Source: Galaxea fascicularis
Lineage: Eukaryota > Cnidaria > Anthozoa > Scleractinia > Euphylliidae
Length of the DNA stretch: 64,000 nt
Assembly: GCA_948470475.1 (NCBI GenBank)
Contig: OX419343.1
Location: forward strand, 25,299,302 to 25,363,301
Direction: 5' to 3'
Part shown: in pieces, positions 1 to 12,953 of the stretch
Layout of the letters: every line of letters starts with the position of its first letter
Position numbering within the stretch: position 1 is the first letter of the stretch
Notes under the pieces: generated by a model
What the model saw: only the letters and a program-made list of their open reading frames with translations
Told to the model about the DNA's origin: nothing
Databases searched by the model: none
Translations under genes and position numbers: made by a program

Positions 1-1874
1 GGTACTTTATGAAAGTATTGATCAGTGGCTTTCAAATTAATGTGTTAACCTTCCACTAAAGGAAACACTTCAAGTTAGAGAACCCCCTGATCGTGAAAAA
101 CGACCAACTCCAGAAAGATATGATTAGATCTTGCCCTGCGTTAAAACACCGTCAATTTAGCCCCCCTAGGCTTCATATATATGTTCTTTAGTTCTCTTGT
201 CAAAACGCAAGTTTCTTTTCACGCTAGAGGAGAATGTAAGTGCACCCTGAGTGCTTCAAAGTCAAAAGAACTGAATTGTACTTCAGAAAGTCTGACTTCA
301 TTAAATGCCAAAAACCGTCAAAAACGTGAACAGAGGCACGCAGGAAAACGGACAGGTTAAAATACACAGGTATCTTTCTCCTAGAATAGACGGGAAAACA
401 TATAGAGTAATACATAGCATAGGCTATCTTGACGGCAGAGTCAGCACACTGAACTTGAAAACAAGTAAGAAAACAAGCTAGGAATTTGAAGATTACGAAT
501 AAAGGAAAGCTTGTACAATCTTGTTAATCTTGTATGGTAGTACTTTATACTCCTGTTGACTTGATATTCTGATAGAATGAAGACTAAGACATTTAGAGAG
601 AAATTCCCCTATGGCATAGGGGAATTTCTCTCTAAATGTCTTGGACTCAATGCGTTTGGCAATTATCTTCCAATTAAACTGACAACCTGAAGTTCATTGC
701 TCTAAGACAAATATGTTTAGCTTACAAACAACGCAGCTCTGTGGCACGTTTGAGGAAAGCACAACAATGGCGTTGAAACGTAATGTCGTTAAGGACGCCG
801 ATGGAATGGTTATTACATTCTGCGCAAAGATTACTGTCATCAGCGAATGGTGTACCAGTGTTCCTTCAAGTTTACCACAGTGGTAAGACCGGACGATTGC
901 GTTTGATGGATCGTCAAACACCTAAAGACTTTGAACCTCGCGAATTTGTCAACCACTTGAATAACATCAACACTTCCTGCGATCGCACATAGCTTTGCCT
1001 CTCGGTTTAGTGGAACAACTTGCACCTCATCTCAAACTATCGAGAATCAGTGGAGAACTTTGACAATGCTGAGAAATATTTGTTACGATTTCTTGCAAAC
1101 AACACTGGAATACATTCCCCCCCTTGTGAGCAAGAGAATGAAGCTCTTCATGCTTCAACCACAAGAGATCATAGTGGGGCCGTTTCTCTGGAATCTCACT
1201 CGATGACGGAGTCGCCTGACGAATTAAACATTTAAACCGTGCTCTGGCGTAGCTTCGATTCAAGCAGTCTTCAAACACAATTGAAACCAATGGTAAACAG
1301 AAGTTTATCTTATCTAATCAAGCAATGAGTTTCACGTATGGATAAAGAAAACATAAAATGATCGCAAAGGAATTTAACGATAGAAACCGCAGAGAGTTTA
1401 AGATTTGCCAAATGAGCAATCAATTAATATGGTGAAGTGAGTTAGATCTGCGAGACAGTTGCTCCTTTTTTCAGGAATTTGAGAACAGAGAGGTAAATTA
1501 CGAACTCTTTCCCTCTGTAAACTCGCGTCAGACGTTTCTTATTCGACGGACGAACGCACCATCGGACCGTTTAACATTAGTAGAGCTATTGTAGGTACGT
1601 TTGTTGTAAGAAGGAAATGTAAGGTGTTGATTCCCAACACAATCCAATTTAAATAAGAAGCGCCGTCAATAAACCATCCTCATCGATCATTACTTTAAAC
1701 GGAATTGCTGTGAATCGTTTAGGATTGTCATCCGGAGCACTGAAGGAAGATCTCAGTTGTAATTCATTGAAAGCCAATTTAAACAAACAGTCCGGCGGAA
1801 ATTTCCGCGTGACAAGAGGGGCAACGTGAACGTACGATTCCCATGAGCATCTACCTGCTGGGCGAGTTACTTAC
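1..1874. other. Non-coding stretch, probably intron of the minus-strand gene at 1875-2121
   Basis: No convincing exon is visible. A short plus-strand frame around 711-885 reads plausibly (it contains VKDADGMVITFCAK) but has no recognised domain and no supporting splice structure. A perfect 57-bp palindrome lies at 586-642. I looked for a homeodomain (reverse complement of a WFQNRR-type motif) on the minus strand and saw none, so any second exon of the adjacent gene probably lies outside the window. Confidence 0.4.
586..642. repeat. Perfect 28-bp inverted repeat (57-bp palindrome)
   Basis: The arms at 586-613 and 615-642 are exact reverse complements separated by one base. Each arm ends in CCCCTATG / CATAGGGG at the centre. 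No TIR element structure or target duplication is evident around it. It may be a very young hairpin insertion or an assembly fold-back. Confidence 0.85.
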
Positions 1875-2121
1875 CAGGTTGTGAGGGTGTTCCATTGAGT
1901 ATATTTTCAATTCCAAACTTTAGCCTGCGGCTTGTGCTTAGCTCGTTGTGTTCACCTTGTTCGCTGTTTGGCACACTGTGTGTGGCCGGTGCATTCAAAC
2001 ATGTCCCATATTCGGACGTTGGGGAAGACACAGGACAATTCCACGGCGCGTAAGTACCTGAACAGTGCAGTACAGGCACTGAAACGCAATTACAGTATAC
2101 CAAGTGTGGGGAGCCGAACAT
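1875..2121 (-). CDS. First coding exon of a possible HLX/H2.0-like homeobox gene (partial)
   Basis: On the minus strand an ATG at 2121-2119 opens an 82-codon exon that ends in CCTG followed by GTAAGT, a perfect splice donor at 1874-1873. The protein starts MFGSPHLVYC and ends with LKFGIENILNGTPSQPG. The FGIENIL stretch fits the engrailed-homology (eh1, Groucho-binding) pattern F-x-I-x-x-I-L. An LKFGI-type motif near the N-terminus is typical of HLX/H2.0 homeobox proteins, which act as nuclear transcriptional regulators. The homeodomain itself is not in the window: the next exon would lie at lower coordinates, beyond an intron of at least 1.8 kb. The identification rests on the motif and the donor only; another eh1-bearing homeobox class or a chance ORF is possible. 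Confidence 0.42.
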
Positions 2122-4095
2122 GCTGTGTTGGACGCGCTTGAAACTCAAGTGACATGGCAACTGTGACACCGTATGACTCTACTTACAGACCTCCCATATT
2201 ACGAGATAAAGCCGAGGTGAGATTGGCAGAAAATAGCTCTTATCTCTAGCATCAGCGTCTGCTTGAGGATATTAAAGTCTTTTATTATTATGTCGTGGCA
2301 TTCCAAATGCTTGCTTGATAACCGGATTTGACAAGCGTGTTGAAGGGAACACGCGCGTAGGAAATTGCAAGAAATCAACTACGTCTGACATTTATTTTGC
2401 AAAAAATACCATGTTAATTGACGCTTACACCAAAAGGTGCTCAACAGCGAATTGTTTAGCGACCGAGGCTGATTACAAGGGGCACCTGTCGTTTGTACAA
2501 CAATGATCTAACCATCTGGACCCGCCCTGCTCAGTCAAGCGACAGCCCTAAACTCTCTGGGAAATGTCAGATCACAACCACTTTATTCATGTTTTCAAAG
2601 GGTCATATTTTATGAGTATCATATTTGGGTGTTGAAGAATCACTCCTGGCCACAATAAACCCAAGGACATGTAATTTCTGCGAACTCGTGTAATCTAATT
2701 TGGCTTGTAAGCATCGCTTGATAACAATCAATTGGAAAACATTGCTCATAATTATCGGGTCGTAATATTTTGTTGCAAAAGTACTTAACAGCATTTCTCA
2801 AAGTCGCTTAAAACGTCATACCTAGCTCTATGGAAAACATGGCTGGCTGTTCATAACCATCTATTTTGATTTCAGGGTTGATAACCGCGGCGCCTTTATG
2901 TCAACGAAGTCTCCTTCGTCTCTGACAAACACCATATACCATTTTGTTAGTAAAGAAAAGATTTGTTAAGTTGTCATTAATCGTCAAGCAGAAGGGCAAG
3001 TAAAATAGAACATACACGCAGCCCAAATTTCCTTCTCGAGAACGGGTGAACAAACATAATAATCCAACATCTCCAAGCAGTTTGTCAGGACATTTGATTT
3101 AAAATTAGTAAATAATTTTGCATTCAGTGTGGAACAGAACTTTGCAAGCTTTCTGGTAGTTTTCAAGAACATTACAACCCCAGAAATGTATCTGAATTCT
3201 TCTAATACCTCCAACACCGCGGCGGGCGTGTTGGCTGATTTGATCGGAGGGGTAATTTAGAGAAAGCTGTCTGGTGATGTAAAACCCCACTTGACTGAAA
3301 GAAAGAGAATTAGAAGGCAAGATTTCTCTAACTTACCCAGGTTCAATATAGAAAAATGCCTGACTTCGGCTGATTGTTCAATCAAAAATGCTGCTCATCT
3401 CCACGGCAACGAAACGACATTAAACAAATGTCTTGTGACTTTCGGCCCGCTCAACGGAGTTTTTTTTGTAAGATCAGAACGTCTACTTTTTGGTCACAGC
3501 TGTTCAAACATACATAAGATGAGCCATCCAATTATTTTGACGATGATCTGAGCCCAGAAATGTTTGCAGTTTTTCTTGACTTGCATCTGAGTTTTAAATT
3601 ACTGAAAGCGTTTTATAAAACGCATCTCTGGCCTCACCAGTGACCCTCTTGACTGAAAGAAAGGGAATTAAGAAGGAAAGATTTGTTTAACCTACAGGGG
3701 CGTTAAACGAAAAGTTCTTGATACCAGATTATTCAAAAGTGTTGTTTTTTTTTCGCACAAAAGAAATTATATTTGTACAATAAATTCCACTCGTGTGTCG
3801 CGTTACAGTTATCTCCTGCTTGTGAAGCTTTTTGTCGGACTTCTAGTGTTTTTCCAGTCAGCTCAGTTACAGATCGACCTTTGCGTTCCTAGTGTTCTGT
3901 CGATTGGCAACTGTCTTGTAGGTACATTTATCCTGTAACTTTTTCTAGCAAACATATCGTTTCGATTAGTTGTGCTGTTATATGTTACTATAAAGTCATA
4001 TTACACAGTAAATTTACTTGGACCAAACTGCTAGAGTCCTAAAGCAAGACACAGGGGAGTCAGGTGGTGTGTTGTCGTTGGTTTTTCTTTTTTTC
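2122..4095. other. Intergenic / upstream region, no gene seen
   Basis: Only short ORFs without recognisable domains occur. Two diverged direct repeats about 350 bp apart share the phrase TTGACTGAAAGAAAG (near 3290 and 3650), followed by related sequence. If the minus-strand exon at 1875-2121 is real, its promoter should lie here; no clear TATA or Inr arrangement was identified. Confidence 0.4.
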
Positions 4096-4458
4096 GGGGG
4101 GTACTCCCCTACATAAGCTATATAGATGTGTGCCGCCCCAAAGGGTCTGGTTTTTTAGCCGTTTTGGTCTCAAAATGAGTCGTATTTGTGTGTTCAACTT
4201 CAAATTTTGATCAGAACAATAGAGAAAGAGAAGCAGACAAAATATATCATTTCAGCGGACCTGATGCGAGGCTCAATTACCCCACAAAGCCAAAGGGGAA
4301 TTTACTTTACCTGAATGTCAGGTCTGAAAATGGTTATGGATTTTAGAGGCCAGATCTGAAAAAGGGTGTGGAAAATGATATGTTTTGATCAGAAATTGGG
4401 ACGGGGAATGAGGAACCGGGCGACACACCCCTACCACGAATTCAGAGGAGTACCCCAC
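4096..4458. mobile_element. MITE with GGGGTACTCC-type terminal inverted repeats
   Basis: The left end reads GGGGGGTACTCCCCTACATA and the right end is its imperfect reverse complement, ending GGAGTACCCCACC. Next to the ends, GTGTGCCGCC on the left faces the inverse of GGCGACACACC on the right. No coding capacity is seen. About 360 bp, non-autonomous; the superfamily cannot be told by eye. Confidence 0.6.
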
Positions 4459-6490
4459 CGTGTGTTGTTCAAACTGTTGGTGATTCAGGGGCTAGAACTC
4501 CCACTAAATCAGCGAAAGACGCCGCGGTCAAAGTTAGGAAACAGTCTCAGGACGTATCTTTTATTTCCTTTCAAAACTATTATCTCGAGTGGTTTTTACC
4601 GGCGTTAATTGCCGTCATTCATGGTTTTCTTGTCTCAACAAAAAGGTAAAACCTTTGAGTCACACCTCAGAAGAGCGGCAAACGTTCAAACGCTTGAATC
4701 GAATTCTGTGAATAAAATCTCAAAGTGTGGGAGTTTATATGTAAAAACCGAATTCGGCCCTGCTGTTTCGAGCATTTCTTCAGTGAAGGGCAATTTAATT
4801 ACGAAAAAAATCTGGTTTTATCTGCTAGGTTTTGAGGCGCTTCAAGGAGCGAAAAGGTTATGTGAATGCCGTGGGAACGATTATAACCTTGCTCGTTCAC
4901 AGAAAGCTTCGGATACTTTCCGATGTCTCAATAGAAAGAATTCCACTTTACTGAATACACTCAGTCGTAAAAGACATTTAATTTCGCAGTCGTACGTGCC
5001 TGACCAAAGCCACTTTTTGTTTCAGGGCTGTACTGCAAGACAGATTTAGCAACGATGCCATTGTGGGGCTTTTTTAGCCCTCTTGTGTATAATGCTCTTT
5101 TAAGGTCAGTAAAAATCTATTTAATATTTCTGAAACGTTAATTCTTCAGTAATTTACTGGTTGCAAATGAAGATTAAATCCTCGAAATCCCTGCTAAATT
5201 TTCTGCGGGGAAAACGCTATCAAGAGGGTGCTTTTCGTTGGAATAAGCGACCTCAAATCGTTCGGTTCCTGCAGTCAATCAAATTGAAGCCAAATGCCTA
5301 CCGCTGGTATACGAAAATGATTAGAGGCGAAACAAACATATGATATCGGAGAAGACTGGATTGAATTTAGAGCCGAGAGAAGACAGACCAAAATAAAGGC
5401 AGCTAAAACAATATTTTTTTGTTTTCTTTTCGTCTGTCTTCACTGTGTTGTAAGGACAGTGGTATCCGTTTTACTTTATTATTTCAAGGTTTTTGTGGCA
5501 TTAGGCTGCAACAGATCCTACCAGCATTTATCCGGTACACTTCGCCATCTTGTAGCTTGCTTTTTCTGGGGATTTTTTACTCAAAAGATGTTGTAAAATT
5601 GTACCTTATTTCTAGGTGGTTCATTAGACCAGAGTATAGTCAGATTGCAACAAGGAGCATTTAGTATTGGGTGGGTGGGGAGGGAGGGTTATTGTAAACC
5701 GTATAGTGAGCAAGGCAAAAGGCTCAGCTCAGTGAAATATGTGAAATGGTAGCAGCGAGAAGTTTGGATTCAGTATGAAAGAGTCGGCGAAGTAGACTGT
5801 GTACTTGTATACCAGGAAGGACAGCAGCTGAGATCAAACGGTTCAGAAAGCTAAGAACGGCCTAGAACATGCAGAACCTCAGCAGAGAGGAGACGGACAC
5901 AAGATTAAATTTTCAACCGTGCGATTATTTCTTCTATCCAATAACTCTGGGGCATATTCTACTGCCTCAGGCTTGCCTTGGTGTAAGAAAAAGAGTGAAT
6001 TTTCAGAAAGTTTATAAAAAGGTTAAGGTTAAACGCCGTATGCTAAGCGATATTGAGTTGCGTTATTGCAATGTATATTTTATTGTCCTTCTCTAACGAG
6101 ATGTTACCTCTTTCCACGGCTTGCTCGCGTTTTGTTTCCACGGTTTTTCTAGCCGTGGGTTTGAATTGAGTAGAAAAAGACAATACTGCAAGCGAAGTTC
6201 TTGTCTGAGAAAACTTATAAGTAAAAAAAGGCTTAGTTGGCTTCTGTTGAGGCACCGAACGTTTTTATACTAATATGTTTATTATTATTAAGTTAAGATC
6301 TTTTTTCCGATTTTCTGGATTTTCACACGTCGTTAATAACGGCCACGATTCTTTTTTTTCTCTCAGTCACGTAAACTATTTAATCTATACGGAATGCCTT
6401 AATTCTCGCTCTCCTTGCGCGGTCTAGACGGACAACTGATCTCAAGAACACATGAAACCGATAAGGTTTGCAAACTGCCTCCGTTAGAAA
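4459..6490. other. Intergenic region, no supported gene
   Basis: Two adjacent same-frame plus-strand ORFs at 4366-4608 and 4609-5049 (80 and 146 codons, separated by one stop) are the longest open stretches. Their translations look compositionally random, with no domain, signal peptide or splice sites. I see nothing else definable here. Confidence 0.4.
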
Positions 6491-6656
6491 AATCTGGTTT
6501 TATCAACGAAGTTGATAATGTAAATTAGTTACCGTGCAAGGGATTCTAAAAACTGACAGTAGCTAATTTACTCAACATCGTTGATAATCCTCCTGCCACC
6601 CCCCCCCCTGCCCCCCCCCCCCCACCGACGCCGCACCACAGTTTCTTTAGAAATTA
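6491..6656 (-). mobile_element. Hairpin repeat, same family as the element at 44161-44361
   Basis: Contains the inverted pair TTATCAACGAAGTTGATAATG ... CATCGTTGATAAT around a centre with GGGATTCTAAAA, then a C-rich tract, then ACCGACGCCGCACCACAG and TTTCTTTAGAAA. The same blocks occur, in the opposite orientation, in the element at 44161-44361. Diverged copy; ends approximate. Confidence 0.55.
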
Positions 6657-9552
6657 ACGCCTTTATTCCTTCGTAAGACATATATCTGCAGTCTGGCAAA
6701 AGTGACTCAAACTAGTCAGAAGTTACAGTCGAGATATAAGCTCCTTGGTGTGGTCTCAAATTATATATATACCGATGTGGAAAATAAAGCACCCAGAATA
6801 AACAAAAGCCCCGTCTTCACATATTTCATATCCTTTTTACTTTTCTTTTTACTGACGTTTCTGTTTAGTTTGCCTTCAGTAGATTGATTCGTGTATGTAC
6901 TCACAGTCGATCAAAAATAGCGAAGAGATCGTATTTGCAGGCGTCGCGGACCTACATTAGAGCGCGGTGAAATTAAACGATAAGAATGCCAGGAACGCAT
7001 TGCTCCCATATTAACAAATATGTTACAAGATATAAAACAACTAGAAATAGCGAGTATCAAGCGTGCATGTAGACTGATACTAATCGTGAGTAATAACAAC
7101 GTAAATATCATTAATTTTAGTGTGCCTTGTTGTTTAGCGTTTTGTGGTTTCAAGCCTGACCTTCTTGAACTAACCCTGAAGTATTATTGTCTATACATTC
7201 AGTCTTATCAGAGAGGATTACCGACCGTCACGTATAGCTCATAGATATGAAAAGAAAAGAAAAATAGTGCTGTTGAAATGATGCCCAGTATGTCATCGTA
7301 CTGAAGAAAAATCTGCTTTAAGGTCGAAAAAAAGATTTCTCAGGTCTTTTACGCCGCCTGCCAAGCTTTCTATCAGACGTAAGTATGGATGCTATGTTGT
7401 CAACGATGTTTAACACTCGAGCTAGACAAGAAAGGAAAAATCTCGCTTTCATTACTGCAAACTATTGAACGTCAATCACTGCGTAAGGTACATTAAAATA
7501 TGTCTTTGTTGCTCACTCAAAAATTTAAACTCCCTTGTACAGTGTTATAATCAGAAACATATTTAAAACGACACACCCAAGATTTTCTCCAAACCCGAGA
7601 AATGTTCAAGGAAACCATTACTTAAACAACTTTCTGCAGAATACTGAAATTTACCCCAGTAGCTTAGAGCGATTTGCGACTCAAAGCGAGACTAAAAAAA
7701 TATTTAAAAAGATTTTGCAGACTTGCAAATACAACCAATGAAACCAACGTAGTAACGACAAAGATTTCCTTCGAAGGATCAGTTTTAAGAACTCGTCCAG
7801 GAAAGAGTTTCGAGTTAGAGCAATTTTTTAAAACACTTTAAAACTACTTTTTTTCATGTGTTAGGTTTTCATTGTGAGACGCTGTGACACTCCATCACTG
7901 AACAAACGCCATGACTATGGGAGTATGGGAGGCCCGGGAGGGGGGGGGGGGGCGGCTACTCCAGATGTTAAGTGATGGGGATGATCGAGTGGGGGCAAAA
8001 ATAAAAAAAAAATCAGATATCCCTGGACCAAAATGTAACCCCCGAATAATACCCTGCCGCATCTCCGAGCCTTAAATAGTTCGACAAAGGATTATACTTT
8101 ACGGCGCTGCTAGCATACGCGGACGCTACCCCGGGGACACTACCACGAATCTTCAGATTGTTTTGAATACCCAAAACAAATCCTTACTTAAATCGAGCCA
8201 CGCACAAAAAAAATACTTGCCAAATTTTCATATCCAAAAATCTCAGAATCGAAGATTTCAAACTCCAAAAGTTCGATCATCCCCTCCTCCCCCTTCTCCC
8301 CCTCCTGGGATGGGAGATAGACCTTCAGGAGTTTCAAGCACGCTTTGTGTGGTCCATGCACTTTAACGCGCCTAAGGCTTCGATAAACAAGGCACCTAAT
8401 GACTTTTTTGAAACAATAGTTTCTTTATAATCTACTTGGACAGATAAGTCCCAAGTTAAAACAACAAGGCAGTTGGAAGTCAACTCCTAATTCTTTCTCC
8501 ATTAATAAAACTGTCTGAAGATTAGGAGTGGCTGTCGTGAAATATGGATGAAGTGTGAAGATGGCTCTTTAAAATCCCACTACAAGCAACCTTAGCTTAT
8601 TTCGTGTCGTAAAAATATAAAAACAATTAAACTTGGGAAAACGTTTTATTTGCGTAACGGTCTGTGAAACTATTTGCGCATTATGCGATTGAACTTCAGC
8701 TTCTCATAGTTTTTAAAAGTTATAGAGAACAGATTTGTCGTTCATTTACCCAAATAGTGCCAGTTAATCTCTGAAGGCTTCATCGGAATCCAGAAAAAAT
8801 GTTTGGAAGGATCAACTTTATAATCAGGAAGCGACGTTTGTTGCGAAGGGGAAAAAAGTAACGCTCATCGCAACTATTATCCGCAAGTAGCTCCTGTTTC
8901 CACAAGCTTTCAAATCACTTGCTGGAATCCAAGTAAAAGAAATCACATGCCTGCGTTGCGATTTTTGAAGTCGCGATCACTGTTTTTGAATAACTGCTTC
9001 AGTTATAGAGTTATCGACAACAAGCGTCAGGGGGTACATTGAACACCTTGGATTTCACGCAACTAAAAGACTAATCTATGCTACGAATAAAGGTTTTAAA
9101 GAACGGATTTAACCTAGAAAACTACGTAAGCACTTCTCGAATTGCGGATAAAAAGAGGTCTAGGAAGAGCTTTACCCTTACCTCCGAAGATTTGATTCTT
9201 AAATCTCCTTTCTAGCTGCTGTACAGTTCCTTGTACATTAGTTGTGAGAATTTGGGGTTATATCAAGCCGACACACTCTGGCTGATAAATTTGTCTATTC
9301 CTCAGCACCTGTCTGCTGGATAATGAATTGATATATATCATATGTGATCTGTGATCTGGAAGTAAAAAATTCAGATCTAAAATTCAGATGATGAAAATAC
9401 GAAACTCAATACTTTTGAATTATGATTGGAGAACGCTTCAACCCTTATGTAGAACTGATTCCAAGGCTTGTTCTGATAAGCACAAGCAGTTCGTGTGAAA
9501 AGCTTTTATCAGAGGAGATGATTGATTATTTTTGCCTTCGCTAAAACCGAAG
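6657..9552. other. Intergenic region with one degraded repeat
   Basis: Around 7932-8110 there is a G-rich run followed by GCTACTCCAGATGTTAAGTG, a CCCTGGACCAAAATGTAACC block and a tail rich in GAGCCTTAAA, which looks like a degraded repeat or MITE fragment. No coding exon is supported. The remaining sequence is featureless to me. Confidence 0.35.
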
Positions 9553-9724
9553 CGTTATCACGTCACGCAAGAAAATATATCATCTAACTATTTTCCGAAA
9601 TTTGAAGACTTAGCATGTGTCCGTCATATCATTGCCCCTCTTTAGGACACGCCAACTGCCTTGCACAATGCCTATGCCCCTACCAAGAGTGAAGTGGTTA
9701 AAGTATTTGTACAAACCTCCAGTA

Positions 9725-9843
9725 AGGGCCCGATTACATGGCGAATTTCAGCCCGGGCTGAAACAAATCCTCTTAAAATCAAATTGTCGATTACATGGAG
9801 AGTGATTCAGCCGGGGCTGAAATTCGCCGTGTAATCGGGCCCT
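9725..9843. mobile_element. 119-bp palindromic MITE with AGGGCCCGATTACA ends
   Basis: The left end AGGGCCCGATTACATGGCGA and the right end are near-perfect inverted repeats of about 38 bp, continuing into AATTTCAGCCC. Copy 2 of the composite repeat lacks it at the homologous point (near 39850), showing that it is an insertion. No ORF. Confidence 0.75.
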
Positions 9844-11204
9844 GAATCTATGTTACATGTTTGCTTGTCAATTGACATTAATCGTTACTAATGTACTTAA
9901 ATTTCAATTATTTACTTTATTCTTAAAAACCTCAGAACTCAGGGGAGACGTGCTCGCCATTTAGCACCTCTCTTAAATAAGGGCGCGAAAAAATGCATCC
10001 GAAGATGAGAGCGTATGACTTTTATGTGTTCATATTCAAAAATGCTTTCATTATATCATTTTGTATGCTCCCTATGTTTAATCATTCCTGTGATCTTTTT
10101 CTTTGGAGTTCACTTATCACGTTCAGTCGTCATTGTTCTTTTTTCTATTAAACGTCCAGTCAACCGACACACGTTTCCTTTGTAGCGGCAATTAAAAATG
10201 AAATGACCAAAATTTTTTCACAATTTTTGTTTTGAGTCATTTCATAGGGAAATCAGCCTGTCTCTTGGGGATGCACGCAAATATTGTATATTCAAACAGT
10301 TCAGCAACATTTGGTATTCAAATAAGAATTCACTCTGAATGCCAGTTAAGTTCGGACTGGTTTGAATGAAAGTGAACGTTCAGTTGCGTTCGCAAGCTCC
10401 TGCCAGTACATCAAAGTCCGTTCACTCCATTTTTATCCCGATACACTTCCTGTGCTTTAGTGGCGAGCACTTTGTCAGGACAACGCACTCGCGAGACACT
10501 TAGGCTGGCGTTATCAGTGGCTCCTGACTCAACAAGTCAAGTAATGGACGGAAATTATGTTGCTCCATGGCCAAATCAAGCAAAGGATTTCGATCCCGCG
10601 AATTCTGACGATAAATTTCATGATTTTCAAGTGAAAGTGACAACAAACGCTGCATTTTCAGCGAAGACAATCGAGTGGATGTGATGTTGGGTGATTCATG
10701 CAGTCAAGAGAGCACTTGCCGTTGTTTTGCAACGATCGTCATTTCAATGGATGGTTTTCAACCAACAAAATAATAAAACAAACTGGAAACGTGCAGCCAT
10801 TGGGCTGCCTGAAGTCTCTTGATTTGTCCACAGGAATTCACTGACAATTTCCGGAGAGCGTGTTGTACATCAGCGGGTTTTCAGTTTGCTCTAGTGTCTG
10901 TTGAGCAAGTGCCGGATTGTTGGTCAGTTTAATTTGACGTATTTTATTGCTGTGTGGATGGTATGCGGTCTAGTTGACATTTTATTTCCAAAACTATGAA
11001 CGCTGATGAATTTATTTAATAAGCACCTTTTGATGTCCTATATAATTTAATTTCGTGTCATGTTTAAAGCTTTGACCAAATTCTGAATTCCATTTTACTA
11101 AGTTGTTGATCGCAGAATATACCAACAACAACAGAAAAAGGAACATAACAACCCACAAGGAATACGCTTAAAACGCGTTGATGTGCACTGAGCTCAAACT
11201 AGGA

Positions 11205-12440
11205 GACACTGAACCAATATTGGGCGATATGGGCGACCCTTGAAAAACATTGGCCAATAGAGGTGACCCTTGACCAATATTTGTCAATATGGGTGACCCT
11301 AAACAAATATTGGCCGATATGAGAGATCCTTTACCAATATTGGTCAACATGAAAGACCGTTGACCAATATTGACCAATATAGGTGACCCTAGACCAACAA
11401 TGGTCGATATGGGTGACCCTTTACCAATATTGGTCAATATGGATCACTTTTGACCAATATTGGTCGATATGGGTCACCCTTAACCTATATTGGTCAATAT
11501 GGGTGACCCTAGACCAATATTGGTCGATATGGGTGACCCTTGACCAATATTGGCCGATATGGGTGACCCTAGACCAATATCGGTCAATATGGCAAACCCT
11601 TGGCCAATATTGGTAGATATGGGCCGCCCTTTACCAATAATGGTCAATATGGTAGACCCTTGACCAATGTTGGCCAATAAAGGAAATCATTGACCACTGT
11701 TGGCCAATATAGGTTACTCTTTACCAATATTGGTCAACATGGGAGACCCTTTCCTAATATTGGTCAACAGGGGTGACCCTTGACCAATGTTGGCCAATAT
11801 GGGTGACCTTAGGCTAATATTGGCCGATATGGGTTATTTTTTACTCATATTGACCAACATTGGTCTAGGGTCACCCATATTGGCCAACATTGGTCACGGG
11901 TCACCTATATTGACCAATATTGGTCTAGGATCACTTACATTGGTCAAGGGTTCTCCATATTGACCAATGTTGGTCAAGGGTCACCCATATCGACCAATAT
12001 TGGTCTAGGGTCACCCATATCGACCAATATTGGTCAAGGGTCACCCATATTGACCAATATTGGTCTAGGGTCACCTATATTGCCCAACATTGGTCAAGGG
12101 TCACCCATATTGACCAATATAGGTTAAGGGGTGACCCATATCGGCCAATATTGGTCAAAAGTGATCCATATTGACCAATATTGGTGAAGGGTCACCCATA
12201 TCGGCCAATATTATTCTAGGGTCACCCATATCGACCAATGTTGGTCTAGGGTCACCCATATCGGCCAATATTGGTCAACAGTCTTCCATGTTGACCAATA
12301 TTGGTCAAGGGTCACTCATATCGGCCAATATTGGTTTAGGGTCACCCATATTGACAAATATTGGTCAAGGGTCACCTCTATTGGCCAATGTTTTTCAAGG
12401 GTCGCCCATATCGCCCAATATTGGTTCAGTGTCTCCCATT
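11205..12440. repeat. Head-to-head arrays of a 30-bp unit in fold-back element 1
   Basis: The unit is TGACCAATATTGGTCAATAT followed by GGGTGACCCT, with many point variants. About 21 units run one way to about 11850, then about 19 run in reverse complement. The unit itself contains the perfect palindrome CCAATATTGG, so the array can pair within units, between units and between arms. Long ORFs across it (DQYWSIWVTL or NIGQGSPIS repeats) result from the unit length being a multiple of three. Confidence 0.9.
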
Positions 12441-12953
12441 TTGAGCTCAGTGCACATCAACGCGTTTTAAGCGTATTCCTTGTGGGTTGTTATGTTCCTT
12501 TTTCTGTTGTTGTTGGTATATTCTGCGATCAACAACTTAGTAAAATGGAATTCAGAATTTGGTCAAAGCTTTAAACATGACACGAAATTAAATTATATAG
12601 GACATCAAAAGGTGCTTATTAAATAAATTCATCAGCGTTCATAGTTTTGGAAATAAAATGTCAACTAGACCGCATACCATCCACACAGCAATAAAATACG
12701 TCAAATTAAACTGACCAACAATCCGGCACTTGCTCAACAGACACTAGAGCAAACTGAAAACCCGCTGATGTACAACACGCTCTCCGGAAATTGTCAGTGA
12801 ATTCCTGTGGACAAATCAAGAGACTTCAGGCAGCCCAATGGCTGCACGTTTCCAGTTTGTTTTATTATTTTGTTGGTTGAAAACCATCCATTGAAATGAC
12901 GATCGTTGCAAAACAACGGCAAGTGCTCTCTTGACTGCATGAATCACCCAACA

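Noticed and set aside
4366..5049. Two adjacent ORFs of 80 and 146 codons
   Set aside because: Composition looks random, there is no domain or splice structure, and the first overlaps the end of a MITE.
11205..12440. Array of 30-bp repeats resembling a CRISPR array at first sight
   Set aside because: The units are contiguous with no spacers, vary from unit to unit and reverse polarity in the middle. The context is a eukaryotic fold-back element.
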